A stretch of DNA of 64,000 nt from Fragum whitleyi (lineage: Eukaryota > Mollusca > Bivalvia > Cardiida > Cardiidae), in contig OX411551.1 of the NCBI GenBank assembly GCA_948146395.1, positions 45,294,796-45,358,795 of the forward strand, written 5' to 3'. A program made the position numbers and the translations under genes. This document shows, piece by piece, positions 12,700 through 24,464 of the stretch; within the stretch, counting starts at the first letter, position 1; each line of letters starts with the position of its first letter. A model generated the notes under the pieces. It was given only the letters and a program-made list of their open reading frames with translations. It did not search any database and was not told the DNA's origin.

Positions 12700-12990
12700 G
12701 ATTCCTGCATACCGCTCGGACATTTCCGTAAAACTTGAAAGTACTCATGCGCAAATGTGGTTATTTTGGATCACTTTTAGGCAATTCGGCCTTGGGTGAC
12801 CTGCATATTATAATATGGTGACCAAACGTAGTAAATCATTACGTTTTGTTATCTAATCATAGGATAAATCGTTCGTTTATTTTGTTTTACGCACCAATCT
12901 TGATGTCAATGACGTCATGTAACGACGTGAATAAATGTGCGCGCCCTCATTGTTCCCGAGGTCTTTTTAGTAAAATCGCCGTTATTTCCC
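12700..12990. mobile_element. Palindromic MITE family P, copy 1
   Basis: The copy contains CGGACATTTCCGTAAA, then GACCAAACGTAGTAAATCATTACGTTTTGTTATC at the centre, then GACGTCATGTAACGACG and CGCGCCCTCATTG...TTCCCGAGG. The same order occurs in inverse form at 26615-27040, and split by an insertion at 14315-15495. Confidence 0.65.
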
Positions 12991-13365
12991 AGCTGAATTG
13001 CGTAATTTATTGCAAAGCGACTCGTTTAAATATAGTCAACCTTTAATCATAAATATTGAAATCAGCTTGACTCGTGTTTAACATCGCCAAATAGACAAGT
13101 TGAATTCTATTCATTTATTGGAATGAATAACGGATTAGATTTGGGTTTTCTTTCGAAATGAGAGTCAATTCTATGATGTTTTTAACTGTAAAGATAAACA
13201 GGTGGTAGAAATCGTGGCAGTTTTTAGAAATAAGAAGAATATTTCAGTTGGCTGAGTAAATTTTATTTTCAAAGTGTAAAAAAATCTAGCGGAAATATTG
13301 CGGTGACGTAAACTTTGACGTAGATTGCTCTCTTGATATGACGGAGAAAAGAATCATCTTTACAT

Positions 13366-13605
13366 TTGGGCCAGTGCGTGACATTTCCAAAAATTTCACT
13401 TTTGCGCAAAGCAAAGCTTCTGGCCAGCCTGTGCAGCCGCACAGTCTGATCAGAGTCTTCACTATGCACTATATAAGAGATAAGGTCTTAATCCCTCTTC
13501 TGGCAGTCAGCATATATTATTTTTGCCTTGCGTCGTTGTCTACGCTGTTTAACGTTTGTACCTCGCACATGATTGAAATTGTTGAAAATGTCACACACTG
13601 GCTCA
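13366..13605. mobile_element. MITE family Q, copy 1 (GTGYGTGACATTTCC ends)
   Basis: The ends read CAGTGCGTGACATTTCC and the inverse complement of GAAAATGTCACACACTGG. The interior has the compact hairpin CTGTGCAGCCGCACAG at about 13427-13442, then TCTTCACTATGCA. Other copies lie at 48573-48825 and 59866-60092. All are 225-255 bp long. Confidence 0.75.
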
Positions 13606-13679
13606 TTTATCATTTGATCCATCCTAGTGTGTAGAAATATAATAAATAAAGCAAAGTGTAGAAAGTACAGTAAGTAACA

Positions 13680-14020
13680 TCGTGAAATTGACAGTCAATC
13701 CGACCAAAACCTTTTTAAATCGCTCACTCAGCGCTTCATTCATTCAAACCGAACACTTACTCAAATTGTTCAAAAACGCTCAAAATCACATGAAATAAGA
13801 TCAACAACCAACAAAACGCAAATCGTTAGCAAATAATCCGCGATTTCAACGAAATATTTGGATTTTGTAAACGAATGATGGGTTCGTAAAGAGATAGGCC
13901 TATACGCGATATTGCATTACACCCCCCCTTTCAATTTCATTCAAAATTCACTCATTGCACTTATTCAATTTCATTCCGGAATAGTTCAATATCATTCATT
14001 TTGTAAATTTCACGATGTTC
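13680..14020. repeat. GAATGA-rich foldback repeats, two arms
   Basis: The stretch 13680-13830 (ATCGTGAAATTGACAGTC, CGCTCACTCAGCGC, CATTCATTC) and 13915-14020 (ending ATTTCACGATGTTCTTAACTG) are inverse copies of the ends of the repeat family seen at 16495-16830, 17645-18095 and 36420-36545. Confidence 0.55.
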
Positions 14021-14314
14021 TTAACTGTGCTAATATGCATCGCTACAAAAAAGTTAAATACGACTTTAACACATTATTTCATTTGAAATACAACACATTA
14101 TTTTATTTGTGATACAGCATTTACTTTTCTCCGTGAAACAATTCAAAAGGGGGATACCTTTCAATAAGTGAAAAATTAATTTGGGGATTTTTATACGCGG
14201 GGTAGAACCATGAGTTCACAAATAGAACAATTTATCGGTCTTTCGTAGAAATATCAAACCATATACTAATTTATGAGAGGCAATTATACTATTCTAATGT
14301 TAAACCACGAAAAG

Positions 14315-14832
14315 TGCGAGTCTGGCAATGTTATGACGCAATGCATTCGGAACATCGCTCGTATTTTTCCATAAACTGGAAAACCCTCGGACATAAGTGT
14401 AGTAATTTTGTGTCATTTTAGGTAACTCGGTTCTGGTGGTAATTCGGTTATTTAATACGCTTGAATTAAAAAAAAAACATATTTTGTTAATTCTTTCCGA
14501 ATGTCTTTGGAGATCTTTTGGGCGTATTATAATTTGATGACAAAACGCAGTAAAGTACAAATCAACCACCCAACATTGCAAGTGACGTCACCTTTGTTTA
14601 CTTTTTTAATGCAATGTTGAAATTGAATTATTAATCAACCCACATTCAATCAACTGGTATAATTAGCGCAGTCGGTAAGGCGCCCTAGTCTAAGAAACAT
14701 GCTTCGTGTGTTCGTATCAGTGCAAAAGAAAGGATTTTTTTTCTTTTTCATGAATTCAAGATTCGAAACTTGAGGCATTGTATTTGCATTAGCAATTTTA
14801 CACGAAACGATTTTGAAAAAAAAATCGCTTTC

Positions 14833-14868
<36 letters not shown>

Positions 14869-15495
14869 TTTATGAATACATGTGTATGAGTTGAAAAAAG
14901 AAAAATATTGAAATACTGATCCATCAGTAGAGAGAAAAAAAATATTATAAAATGTAAAGTTTTCTTACAAATGTAACGAATAAACGAGTCAATTTTAAAA
15001 TAATTTTCTAAATTGAATTTACACTAAAAAAAGGTAATAGCATTACAAAAAATATATATTCGACTGAGTTTCGAAGCTCAATATTAAATATCACGTTACT
15101 TTCGAGGGGCGAAGACGTATGGCCAAACACACTTACTACCTGAGCTATTTTCCCACTTTTCAAGTCCAAAATATTTTTACTATTTATTAAACCTTATATA
15201 TTTCACATAGCAATGAAATAATAAACAAATAATGACGTCACTTGCAATGTTGGTCGGTCGTACTGTACTGCGATTTGTTATCTATTTACGATATGCCCCA
15301 CTTATATTCTTTTGTTGATATTGTTTAATGCAACGGCATCCTCAGCTGGATCGTTGATATTTGAGACTTCATATTTTAAAGCTCACGTGAGAAATGACGC
15401 GCCTTCATGGCTGCGCCAGTATTATACCCAAGGTATATTTCGTAGAATTGCCGAAGGTTCCCGATTGGACGCCATGGTCAAGTTAGATGTACCCT
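14315..15495. mobile_element. Palindromic MITE family P, copy 2, split by an insertion
   Basis: The left arm (14330-14560) contains GGAACATCGCTCG, TTTTAGGTAACTCGG and TTTGATGACAAAACGCAGTA. The right arm (15265-15490) contains TACTGCGATTTGTTATC, GAAATGACGCGCCTTCATGGCTGCGC and GAATTGCCGAAGGTTC. The two arms are contiguous in the copy at 26615-27040. Here they are separated by the element at 14567-15262. Confidence 0.75.
14552..15275. mobile_element. TIR element nested in family P
   Basis: Long inverted ends: ACCCAACATTGCAAGTGACGTCA at 14567-14588 and TGACGTCACTTGCAATGTTGGT at 15233-15254, extending outward to AAGTAC and GTACTG. The host sequence reads GCAG-TA before and TA-CTGCG after, consistent with a TA target duplication of Tc1/mariner type. 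No open transposase frame is seen. Inside is a poly-T run (about 14830-14865) and a weak tRNA-like stretch near 14660 (TTAGCGCAGTCGGTAAGGCGC). Confidence 0.7.
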
Positions 15496-15597
15496 CGAAG
15501 ATCTATGAAATAAAACGTGATGATAAATAAATACTAAAGTATACTCAAATATTAAAAATGTGTAATCTAGTAATGTTAACACAAATTTCAAGAATTG

Positions 15598-15800
15598 GCC
15601 CTTAAACACTCGATCCGTGACCTTGAGGTCGTGGTCCGAGCCCCATTGTCGCCGGGTGTGTTTATGGGGTAAACACTTAATAGCCAGCCCCAGTTCACTC
15701 AGCTGTAGAATTGTGTAGCAGTGGGTTTAAACCACTGCCTCTCCCGCAGGGACGTGAAAACATCAGGATTGAGTGTTCGAGAGCGATTCTATAAGATTAA
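15598..15800 (+). mobile_element. tRNA-headed SINE candidate
   Basis: The first 55 bp resemble a tRNA 3' half (CCTTGAGGTCGTGGTCCGAGCCCCATTG, B-box-like GGTCCGAGCCC). A non-tRNA body with GCCAGCCCCAGTTCACTCAG and a TGGGTTTAAACCACTGC hairpin follows. No poly-A or clear target duplication was found, so the family assignment is open. Confidence 0.45.
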
Positions 15801-16494
15801 GCTTTCGTTGCAATCGAACTATATATATATTTTTTTATTGAATAAATCTATATTAATTCAACTTTCAATTAATATGGACATTTTATGTAAAACCTCCAGG
15901 ATTAAGTTATTGGGACCTCCTCAAAATAGTCATATCCGATGTATATTTTGGCCATTTTTCAGAGTATGCAATTATCGGTTGAAGATTGTGAAAAATTTAG
16001 GGTATGATCACCATGGGATTTTTAACATTTTGATAACTAGAATATCTAACTATTGGGTTTAAACAATATACGCTGCAAAAATCTGAAATTTGGATCTGAA
16101 ATTTGGTATTTTTTCAAAATTCTAACTTTCTTGGGCATGTTTCCACGGCAACATAGCTCCCCTTTCCAAATGAATGATATAAATTTTGTAATTATACCTA
16201 ATGGAGAACAACTTATGCAAGGTTTAGCAGAATTTGTTCTTATGCGTGCCAAAAATTGTAAAAACTTACAGATAATGGCTATTAAAACATTATTAACGTC
16301 GTTGTGACTAAATCAACATAATTTGAGATCCTGTGCCGAAGAAAATAAAATAGGTTCGATATTGCTGAGCAATATAATCAAAATATTTCCTTTCAAAGTA
16401 AAAGTTTTATTGAACTAATCAAAACCGGACAGAAATTTCGTCTTTAAGTATAGCATCCGCGTCACCTTCATTTTAATGTTACTGTAGATAAATG

Positions 16495-16830
16495 GAGACA
16501 ACGGAAGTTTTGACAACGAGCTACAGTTGACAACAGCGTTAAATTGACAAAGTGAATGATTTTTTTACCAATTTGAAATCGAATGATTGAGATGATTTGA
16601 TTTTAATTTTTTTTCTTCTTCTTTTTTGGGGGGAAAGGGGGGGGGGGCAAATTGAAGTAAGTTAGAAAAATAGTGTGGTTTTTAGGCGATTCGAATGCAG
16701 TTGTTAATCTATTAGTGCTTATGGAGCGTATTTTATAGTTTTAGTGAGTGTTTGGAATAAATGAATGGAGCGCTGAGAGGGTAGTTTAGAGAGGTTTTGA
16801 ACGGATTGAGTATTAATTTCACATTGTTCT
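16495..16830. repeat. GAATGA-rich foldback repeat
   Basis: Contains GACAACAGCGTTAAATTGACAAAGTGAATGA at the left and GAGCGCTGAGAGGGTAG with GATTGAGTATTAATTTCACATTG at the right. It is the same layout as 17645-18095. A GGGGGGAAAGGGGGGGGG tract lies at about 16630. Confidence 0.55.
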
Positions 16831-16954
16831 CAACTGTAAGTAAATATTAGATCTTATTTAAGAAACAGTTCAATCAGATTCTACGTTATATTCCATATTC
16901 CTTTCCAAGGTATTGGAAATGTTGACCAATGAAGAATTTAAACAACCAAAAATT

Positions 16955-17225
16955 TTAGCCGCTAGAGCTACCGACTCCCAAAACAATTAGAATTCTTCAT
17001 CATAGGTTCAATTCACCGGCTGGCACACAAGCTAACTAGTTGTCTTTCAGATGATACGCTAAACCGAGATCCAAAGTACTGTGCTATTCACTGATCACAT
17101 TAAAGAACCATGGCGGATCCTTGCACTTTCCCCCGTAACAGTCTTCTAGGGCGTCGCTCACATAGGTTGATGCGATAGCGACTGTACATATTGCTGATTT
17201 GTGTATGTATTTGCTTTTGTATGTA
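16955..17225 (+). mobile_element. tRNA-derived SINE, plus orientation
   Basis: The head has an A-box-like TAGCCGCTAGAGCTACCG and a B-box-like CATAGGTTCAATTCA, followed by CACCGGCTGGCACA. A conserved-looking body contains GATACGCTAAACCGAGATCC and TTAAAGAACCATGGC. It ends in GATTGATTGA shared with the tail of the next SINE. Confidence 0.55.
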
Positions 17226-17450
17226 ACGATTGATTGAATGGAATTTTACGTCGCTTTCAACATTTTTTCAGCTATATCGCGGCGGCTGGAGCACCTAACA
17301 ATGGTTTCCTGATATTTCTCTCACCAGTACAGCCATCACATCCTTTCCTAGCCTCCAGCTGCTATCTCACATAGCTCTATGATTATCAACCCATTTGTGA
17401 GAGACAAATAGTCGAAAGGAAGGAGAGCCGCCGTCGGGGATCGAATTGTA
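17226..17450 (-). mobile_element. SINE family S, 5'-truncated copy
   Basis: On the minus strand this is the body and (ATTG)n-type tail of the SINE that is complete at 48830-49109. Shared landmarks are GCGGCGGCTGGAGCACCTAACAATGG, CCTAGCCTCCAGCTGCTATCTCA and GAGAGACAAATAGTCG. The tRNA head is missing beyond about 17450. Confidence 0.8.
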
Positions 17451-17644
17451 TATAATGAGAAACTTTGTATAGTTTAAGTTACTTTAATGAAATGTCTTTG
17501 TCTATAAACGTAAATAAACATCAGAGTGCTAGAGTCACAATATAGATCTATGTCGCTATATAAATTCGATGGGCGATCAAAACCTCGTAACTACAGCTTG
17601 AATAAGCTTGAGTTACGATGTTTTATATCGCCTACTGACGATGA

Positions 17645-18095
17645 GTGCATGTCAGAATACAGTAAACAACACCGTGTTATTGACAAGGGTGAATGATTTT
17701 GGAATGATTTAGGAATGAAATTGAATGAGTGTGTGGAGCGAGTCTTGAGTAATTTAATGGGAGGTAATGCAATATCGCAAATTTTGTTCAGGATGAATAA
17801 AATTGGCGATATTGATTACCTCCCTTAAATGAAATATACATACAAGTCCTATAGATAGCTCCCTATTTCTTCATGAACCTATCGAAAGCTTACAATTTCA
17901 ATTAAGTAAGTTTAATCCCGATTTTTTCCCAGTTATTTTTATTTTGAAAGAAGTTGTTGTTATATGTTTTTCAGTGAGTATGGAGCGTTTTTGAGTGGTT
18001 TGAGTGAGTGTCTGGAATGAATGATTGGAGCGCTGGGTGAGCGATCTTGAATGATTTTGCTTGCGGCGAATGTCAATTTCACAATATAACTAACT
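17645..18095. repeat. GAATGA-rich foldback repeat with GGGAGGTAAT hairpin
   Basis: The core at 17757-17828 is a palindrome with arms ATGGGAGGTAAT...AATATCGC and GCGATATTGATTACCTCCCTT around TTTGTTCAGGATGAA. It is flanked by GAATGATTT-rich sequence. An inverse copy lies at 38810-38985; related arms lie at 33545-33660 and 35935-36015. No coding potential. Confidence 0.65.
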
Positions 18096-18238
18096 GTATC
18101 AGAAAATTCAGTTCAAATCCGTCCATATTTGTAGTATGAGATGCGTTCTCGAAATATTGCATACGATCATGTACGGATGTATTGACGGACGGACGGATGG
18201 AGAAAAGGACACCACTATTACTCCACTTTTGGTGGCAT

Positions 18239-18614
18239 ATCAGGGTTTGACACCGACTACATTTTGCCACCAGCCTGAGAGACTTGTTGGCCCTAAATAT
18301 TACAGGTCCTCCCTGATAACAACAGGTCCTGCAAGAAAACCATGTTTGATTTTTAGCAATTTAAGTGATGAATTTGAAATGAAAACATTTTTGGGAAGGG
18401 AGAATTGCTTTTGACAAGCAATTTCTTCTTTTCCTGCCATGTTTTCCATGTGCTAATGCAAATTTTAGTATTGGAAAGTGAAACTGGACATATTTTAAGT
18501 AAGAAGTACTGCTATTAACTAACTGAAGGACCTGCAGCATGGTAACATCTACCAGTCCTCCCTGATATCCACAGATCTCGGATCCGAGGACTGGTGTTAG
18601 TGTTGATCCCTGCA
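18239..18614. mobile_element. Hairpin-cored MITE, family R copy 1
   Basis: Ends CAGGGTTTGACACCGACTA and the complement of GTGTTAGTGTTGATCCCTG. Centre: a hairpin GAATTGCTTTTGACAAGCAATTTCTTCTTTTCC (18403-18435). It has the same layout as 32447-32804. Confidence 0.7.
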
Positions 18615-18619
18615 TATAA

Positions 18620-19900
18620 TCAAAGCGCTACATGCGCCGAAGGCCTGTCCAGTTTATAAAGAGACAAGGTGACATTTGAAGGCATGCATTCAATTTTTTT
18701 TAATCTTTTTAGCAATGCCTTTTTAGGCGAGGGAAACTAAGGGTTCCATTTTGCTATAGGGATCGTTAGCCACAATTCAAACCCACTTCAAAGGAAAAAA
18801 TGTTGAACGATATTCTCACTTTATAGCGCTGAGTCCGAAAAAAAAACCCCAGCTTTGCAGACAGGCGCAATTTGCGTTTTCATAATTTAAGATGAGTTGA
18901 TTGGTTTGCTACTAGTCATTCAATTTATCCATTCGATCGTTCCGTCTAACAATCGTAGTAATGCTGTTTTTCTAGGGGCACAAGCTCGTCGGCTCTTTCT
19001 TTTACATTGAATTGAATTCCATAAAAAAGTTGTATTTTACTGTGGGAATACAAGAAATTGATAAGGGTCAATTTCTCTCTTTCCCACAATATGGTCCATC
19101 CTTTAGTCATATCCCACTATATTTTTTTTCAATTTCTACCCTAGATAAATATCAAATTACACGCATGTTGATTAATTGTCTGCAACCTGTTCCAGTGTGG
19201 CTCAGTCTAAAATTTTGTCGTCTGTTTAAGGGTTTAAGGATGGGACAAGGCTTTTGATTTTTCTAATTAAAATTAATCCATTACAAGACAACAAATGATT
19301 AGACAGGCCCAAATTGTAAAGGATTGCAGATTACAAACAATGTGCGGGCAGAGTAGTAAAATTTGTAGCAGAAAGGGTAGATAATACTTGGAAGAAAGGA
19401 GAAAGTGTTAGTTAGCAGCATTTCTTCTTTTCCCTATTAGCAAGGTCATCCGTCAAGATCAAGTATAAAAGCTATGTATCTTTAACACAGCAATGATTTT
19501 GTCAGTGATAAGTAAGAAAATATCTGGTATGCATGATAAGTACAAGGTGAAATATCAAGGTTATATTCCAGAAAATTGACCTCGTGTTGTTTCGTCTATT
19601 CAGTTCCCTCGCCTTCAGTACTATCAGTTCTTTGATTTTAGCACAGCGTAGTGATATGCAAGTAGTGCGTTGAACACACAAAGTACGTCGTCTCGAACAA
19701 AAGTTGATGACGTATACTAGACCTATTTTTTGCGTGCGCTTGAGCACAAAAGGGCTACGTAGTACACATGTTGTTCGGTTTTTGACTTGATTATCTTTTT
19801 TCCAGGCGATTTCCAGGATACAGGGTTGTTTCCTATGGCGTGCTAAACAAGGCCAAAAATGGTAAAATGAAGCAATGTCAGACTAAAAATAGACTGGTTA
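18620..19900. other. Gene-free stretch
   Basis: No supported exon. A degenerate AGAAGAAATTGC-type hairpin lies near 19390-19435. Short frames here lack any family resemblance. Confidence 0.5.
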
Positions 19901-19903
19901 ACC

Positions 19904-21600
19904 TGTCCCAATCTACGCTACCCTCCGATACTGGGACAGGAAAAACCTAATTTTTACCATGCAGGTTTCTGCATGGTAACAATTGCGCATGCGCAAGGAT
20001 GGGCGGAGTTTATTGGAAGGAAATATCAGGTCGAACCGACGGTTATGAACGCTTTACTTACTATTGATTCGATATCCCTTGACTCGTGAAGATGGGAAAG
20101 GAAATGACTTAATGATATAATAATCTACCGCTATTTGTTCACTTATAGACCTTTTTATTTATATGATCAATCTTATTCATCATTGACGAGAACAGAAATT
20201 TAAATATGATAAAGTTGATGTTTAGAAAAAACTTATATTTACACAATTTCTTTATAAGACATTAGCATTCGTTTGCAACAGAAAACGTTTAGACCACTGA
20301 TTGAATAATTTTTGTTTCCTGCATTCGGCTACCTGGAAGAGTTTTTTGTTCTTTTTCCGATTATAATGTTTGTGGTTAATAAGCACCGAAAGATGAGAAA
20401 TCCATTTTGCACGAAAAGCATAAAATTTCATTAATACAAAACTTTATCACGCTTCGCCATTAAACATTTTTACAAGTAAACCAAAAATAGTCTTTTTCTT
20501 GTATTTTCTTCCGACAAACACTTCTACTTTTTATCTACTTTTATACGGCATGACATTGTTTTTTTTCTCTACGTGTATGTATTGTTTATTTATTTCTCTT
20601 TTAATATTAATCAATCTTTCGTGATTATTTTGGTAATTTGAATAATGAAATCAGTGGCTTTCACATGATCTATAATTTCAAAAAATTAAGATTTAATTTT
20701 TGTAAATTAAATCTTCAGTTAACACACATATTTCAGACGCATCGTGACATCAAAGAGTTTTTCACTGACTGTCTAAAAATGGGAATAGTATAGAACCGGA
20801 AAATTAATGGACGATGGGGAATTTTCGAGAATATTCTACAAGTTTTCTGTTTTTCGTGTTACGATATAGGGAAATTCATAATCACTTATCAGATCGCGCG
20901 AGACTCGAATGACTAAGTGAAACGAGTCAAAACTTTTTATTTACGCGAAAAATAATCTTCATGTTCGTTTAAAAGTGCAATTTAAGTTTGTTTTCTGTAA
21001 TAAGGTTCATGTTCCATTATTTTGTAATGCAAAAACTTTAAAATTGAAATGTAATATAATTTAGATAGTGAAAATTTCTCTTGTGCAAATACCGGTCAGT
21101 TTTCATTCATTAAAGAATTTTGATAATTAATCGTCGATGTACTACCAAAGCCGCGCAACTACAGTTTTATTCTAACTATACTTTCGTGATTTTAGTGGCC
21201 CATCGAAAATATAATAAACTTTAAAAAATCTGGGGAATCATTTTAAGAAAAAAGAGTTTACAGAAAGAGAGAATTTGAATATCTGTCTTATACATGTTTC
21301 GGAAAGAAGGGAGCCCAGATGTTTCAACGCTGAATATACATGACACGCGATTCCAAGACCGCGGTCTCTTTCATCTATATATTGAAATTGGGAATTTAAC
21401 TGCAATTAACCCTTTATTCGGACTGCGTTATTATATCGTTCTGTTCACAGCCTTTGTCGACACGCCACGCCCATATACAAAACGGCCAATCAGAATCATC
21501 AATGCATTTTGGCCAATGAAACGAAAGGATACAACGGACCAATGATATCCATGCTAACATTAGGTTTTACCTGTCTCAATATCGACAGGTTCGCCAGTCA
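19904..21600. mobile_element. 1.6 kb palindrome-ended element, copy 1 of a tandem pair
   Basis: Left end GACTGGTTAACCTGTCCCAATCT with a local hairpin CCTGTCCCA...TGGGACAGG; right end CCTGTCTCAATATCGACAGG. It repeats immediately at 21600-23135: GGGCGGAGTTTA occurs at 20001 and 21602, and ATATCCATGCTAACATTAGG at 21545 and 23066. Near the right end is a promoter-like cluster with CCACGCCC and two CCAAT-box cores (GGCCAATCAGAA, GGCCAATGAAAC). The 83-residue open frame across it has no family resemblance, so I do not call a gene. Confidence 0.75.
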
Positions 21601-23135
21601 AGGGCGGAGTTTACTGGAAGGAAATATCTTGTCGAACCGAGGGTTATGAACGCTTTACTTACTATTGATTCGATATCCCTTGACTCGTGAAGATGGGAAA
21701 GGAAATGACTTTATGATATAATACTCTACCGCTTTTTGTTCACTTATAGACCTTTTTATTTATATGATCAATCTTATTCATCATTGACGAGAAAAAAAAA
21801 AATAATTATGATAAAGTTGATGTTTAGAAAAACTTCTATTTACACAATTTCTTTATAATGTGACATTAGCATTCGTTTGCAACGGAAAACGTTTAGACCA
21901 CTGATTGAATAATTTTTGTTTCCCGCATTCGGTTACTTGAAAGAGTTTTTTGTTCTTTTTCCGATTGTAATGTTTGTAGTTAATAAGCACAGAAAGATGA
22001 GAAATCCATTTTGCATGGAAAGCATAAAATTTTCATAAATACATAACTTTATCACGCTTTGCCATTAAACATTTTTACAAAAAAAGCAAACAAGCATGGT
22101 CTTTTTCTTGTATTTTCTTCCGACAAACACTTATCTACTTTTTATCTACTTTTATACGGCATGACATTGTTTACTTTCTCTACATGGATGCATTGTTTAT
22201 TTTTTTTTTTCCTCTACTAATATTAATCAATCTTTCGTGATTATTTTGGGTTTAAATTGCGAAAGCAGTGGCTTTCACAGAAGAAACAATAATAGAAATT
22301 CTATAATTTCAAAAAACTAAAAGTTAATTTTTGTAAATTAAATCTTTATATAAGAACATATTTCAGACGCATCGTGACATCAAAGAGATTTTCACTGACT
22401 GTCGAAAAATGAGAGTAGTATAGAACCGGAAAATTAATGGACAATGAGGATTTTTTCTGTTTTTCGTGTTGCGATATAGGGAAATTCATAATCACTTATC
22501 AGACAGCGCGAGACGCGAATGACTAAGTGAAACGAGTCAAAACTTTTTATTTACACAAAAAAATAATCTTCATGTCACGTTCGTTTAAAAATGCAATTAA
22601 AGTATGTTTTCTGTCATAAGGTTCATGTTCCATTTCTTGGTAATGCAAAAACGTAAAAATTGAAATGTAAGATAATTAAGAAAATTTCTCTTGTGCAAAT
22701 ACCGGCTAGATTTCATATGCCCATCGAAAATATAATAAACTTAAAAAAATCTGGGTAATCATTTTAACAATATAGAGTTAAGAGAAAGAGAGAATTTGAA
22801 TATTTATGTTATACATGTCTCGGAAAGAAGGGAGCCCAGATGTTTCAACGCTGAATATACATGACACGCGATTCCAAGACCGCGGTCTCTTTCATCTATA
22901 TATTGAAATCGGGAATTTAACTGTCATTAACCCTTAATTCTGTCTGCGTTATTATATCGTTTTGTACACGGCTTTTGTCGACAAGCCACGCCCATATACA
23001 AAACGGCCAATCAGAATCATCAATACATTTTGGCCAATGAAACAAATGGATACAACGGACCAATGATATCCATGCTAACATTAGGTTTTACCTGTCTCAA
23101 TATCGACAGATTGAGACAGGCTCGCTAGTCAAGAC
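21600..23135. mobile_element. 1.5 kb palindrome-ended element, copy 2
   Basis: Direct duplicate of 20001-21590, roughly 85-90 percent identical by eye, and about 80 bp shorter because of a deletion matching about 21100-21190 of copy 1. The CCACGCCC/CCAAT cluster is retained at about 22988-23040. It ends with CGACAGATTGAGACAGG, the inverse of the left end of copy 1, so the pair as a whole is bounded by inverted termini. Confidence 0.75.
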
Positions 23136-23212
23136 TGAAAACGGTTTTCGAATGAAAATTTACTTATTGTCCCGAAAATTACTGATTCATCTTAACCTTA
23201 TCTGGAGTTCCA

Positions 23213-23335
23213 TAGGGGTCCGAAATTACGCCCCTTCCAACATAAAGACCAATAATATAAACGTTTATATCATTGGACTATATGGTGGAAGGGGGGGGGG
23301 GTAATTTCGGACCCCTTTTCGAACCCTTATCCGGA
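23213..23335. mobile_element. MITE family G (GGGGTCC), copy 1
   Basis: Near-perfect palindrome: GGGGTCCGAAATTACGCCCC...AGACCAATA and its inverse ending GGTAATTTCGGACCCC. A second copy is at 39363-39465. A G12 run lies in the right arm. Confidence 0.8.
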
Positions 23336-23732
23336 GTGCCACAAAAACATGCTTTACAAAATTTGATCTCAACGATGAAATCTGTCATCTACGAACAAGC
23401 AATGGGTTCTTAGTAGATTTTTCCTACTTAGATACGATAAACCATGTGTTAAGCGACCACTGAGGGGACCACCGAAAAACGTTCGCTTTAGGGAATGGTC
23501 GCTTTATACAATTAATCATGATAAACAAGATATGTCATTTTGATAGCATATAAAAAATTTCGCATAATTCTAGGTAAATACATGTACTATGATATTTTAA
23601 CCAACGAGCGATTCTGATGGGTTCCAACAAAATTTGATTCAATGTTTACATTTTTTGTTTATTCGTTTAAGAATTTCTACTTTATTATATATTTTGTTAT
23701 CGATGGCATTTTTTAAATAAGGATGTCGTTTA

Positions 23733-23890
23733 AGGTAGTGGACCCTTAATAGTCCCGCAACGCTTCAGAAGTAATGAAATTCAACTGTGTAACCCGCGGT
23801 TTTCTAATGATTTTCATTAGGAAACCTCAGTCTACGTTGTGAAAGTTCATCAGTTCCGAAAAGTTGCGGAACTATCACGGGTCCACTACC
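23733..23890. mobile_element. MITE family T (GGTAGTGGACCC), copy 1
   Basis: Terminal inverted repeats GGTAGTGGACCC and GGGTCCACTACC. The interior has a TTTCTAATGATTTTCATTAGGAAACCTC hairpin. Related copies end at 34180 and 60904. Confidence 0.85.
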
Positions 23891-23894
23891 TTTA

Positions 23895-24464
23895 TCAAGA
23901 TGCTAACTTTATAGAGATGGTCACTCGAGCAATATCGACTGTACGTTTCAAGAATTTACGTTGTTTTATCGCATTATACAACCACATTTTTTTTACAGCA
24001 TATGACCCATCATAAAAATTACTCTCACAAATATTAGCTACATCCTGCCTCTTATCGACCAAATTTTTAATCGGCGTCTTCAATGCCGATGAGATTTTTT
24101 TGTTGAGGTCAAATTTCATCCCCTCTATGGCGGGTCAGGGAAAGCTCTTATTGCATTTTATGGTTGTATAAGCGCGCTCGTGCGTTTTTGATATTCTTTT
24201 AGATTAGTAAGCACAGATTAGTTACTGGAAAATGTCAAAAGTCGGCTTCTGCGAGCTTAACAGGAGCCGTCCATGGTCAACCATTCTTGTTTTGAACTAC
24301 CGAGCTTTTGTTGCATAGCATACGAAATACTTGAGTACACAAACTTTGTTTCGAGTAAGTATGTCGCTTTATAGACGAAATAAAAAACGAAATCCCTTTT
24401 AAAAATAATCGGGAAAAAATCTTTACTGGGCTGTTTGACAACATTTCTATCATTAAACGCTTCA
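23895..24464. other. 3' flank of the second fucosyltransferase gene
   Basis: Lies downstream of the stop codon on the minus strand. It probably contains the 3' UTR. No further coding evidence and no clear polyadenylation signal close to the stop were seen. Confidence 0.4.

Noticed and set aside
14655..14735. tRNA gene candidate (TTAGCGCAGTCGGTAAGGCGC)
   Set aside because: Only the D-arm region is convincing; the B box is degenerate and no acceptor stem closes.
21294..21545. 83-residue frame in the palindrome-ended element
   Set aside because: The second copy of the element has changes that disrupt it, and it has no family resemblance.
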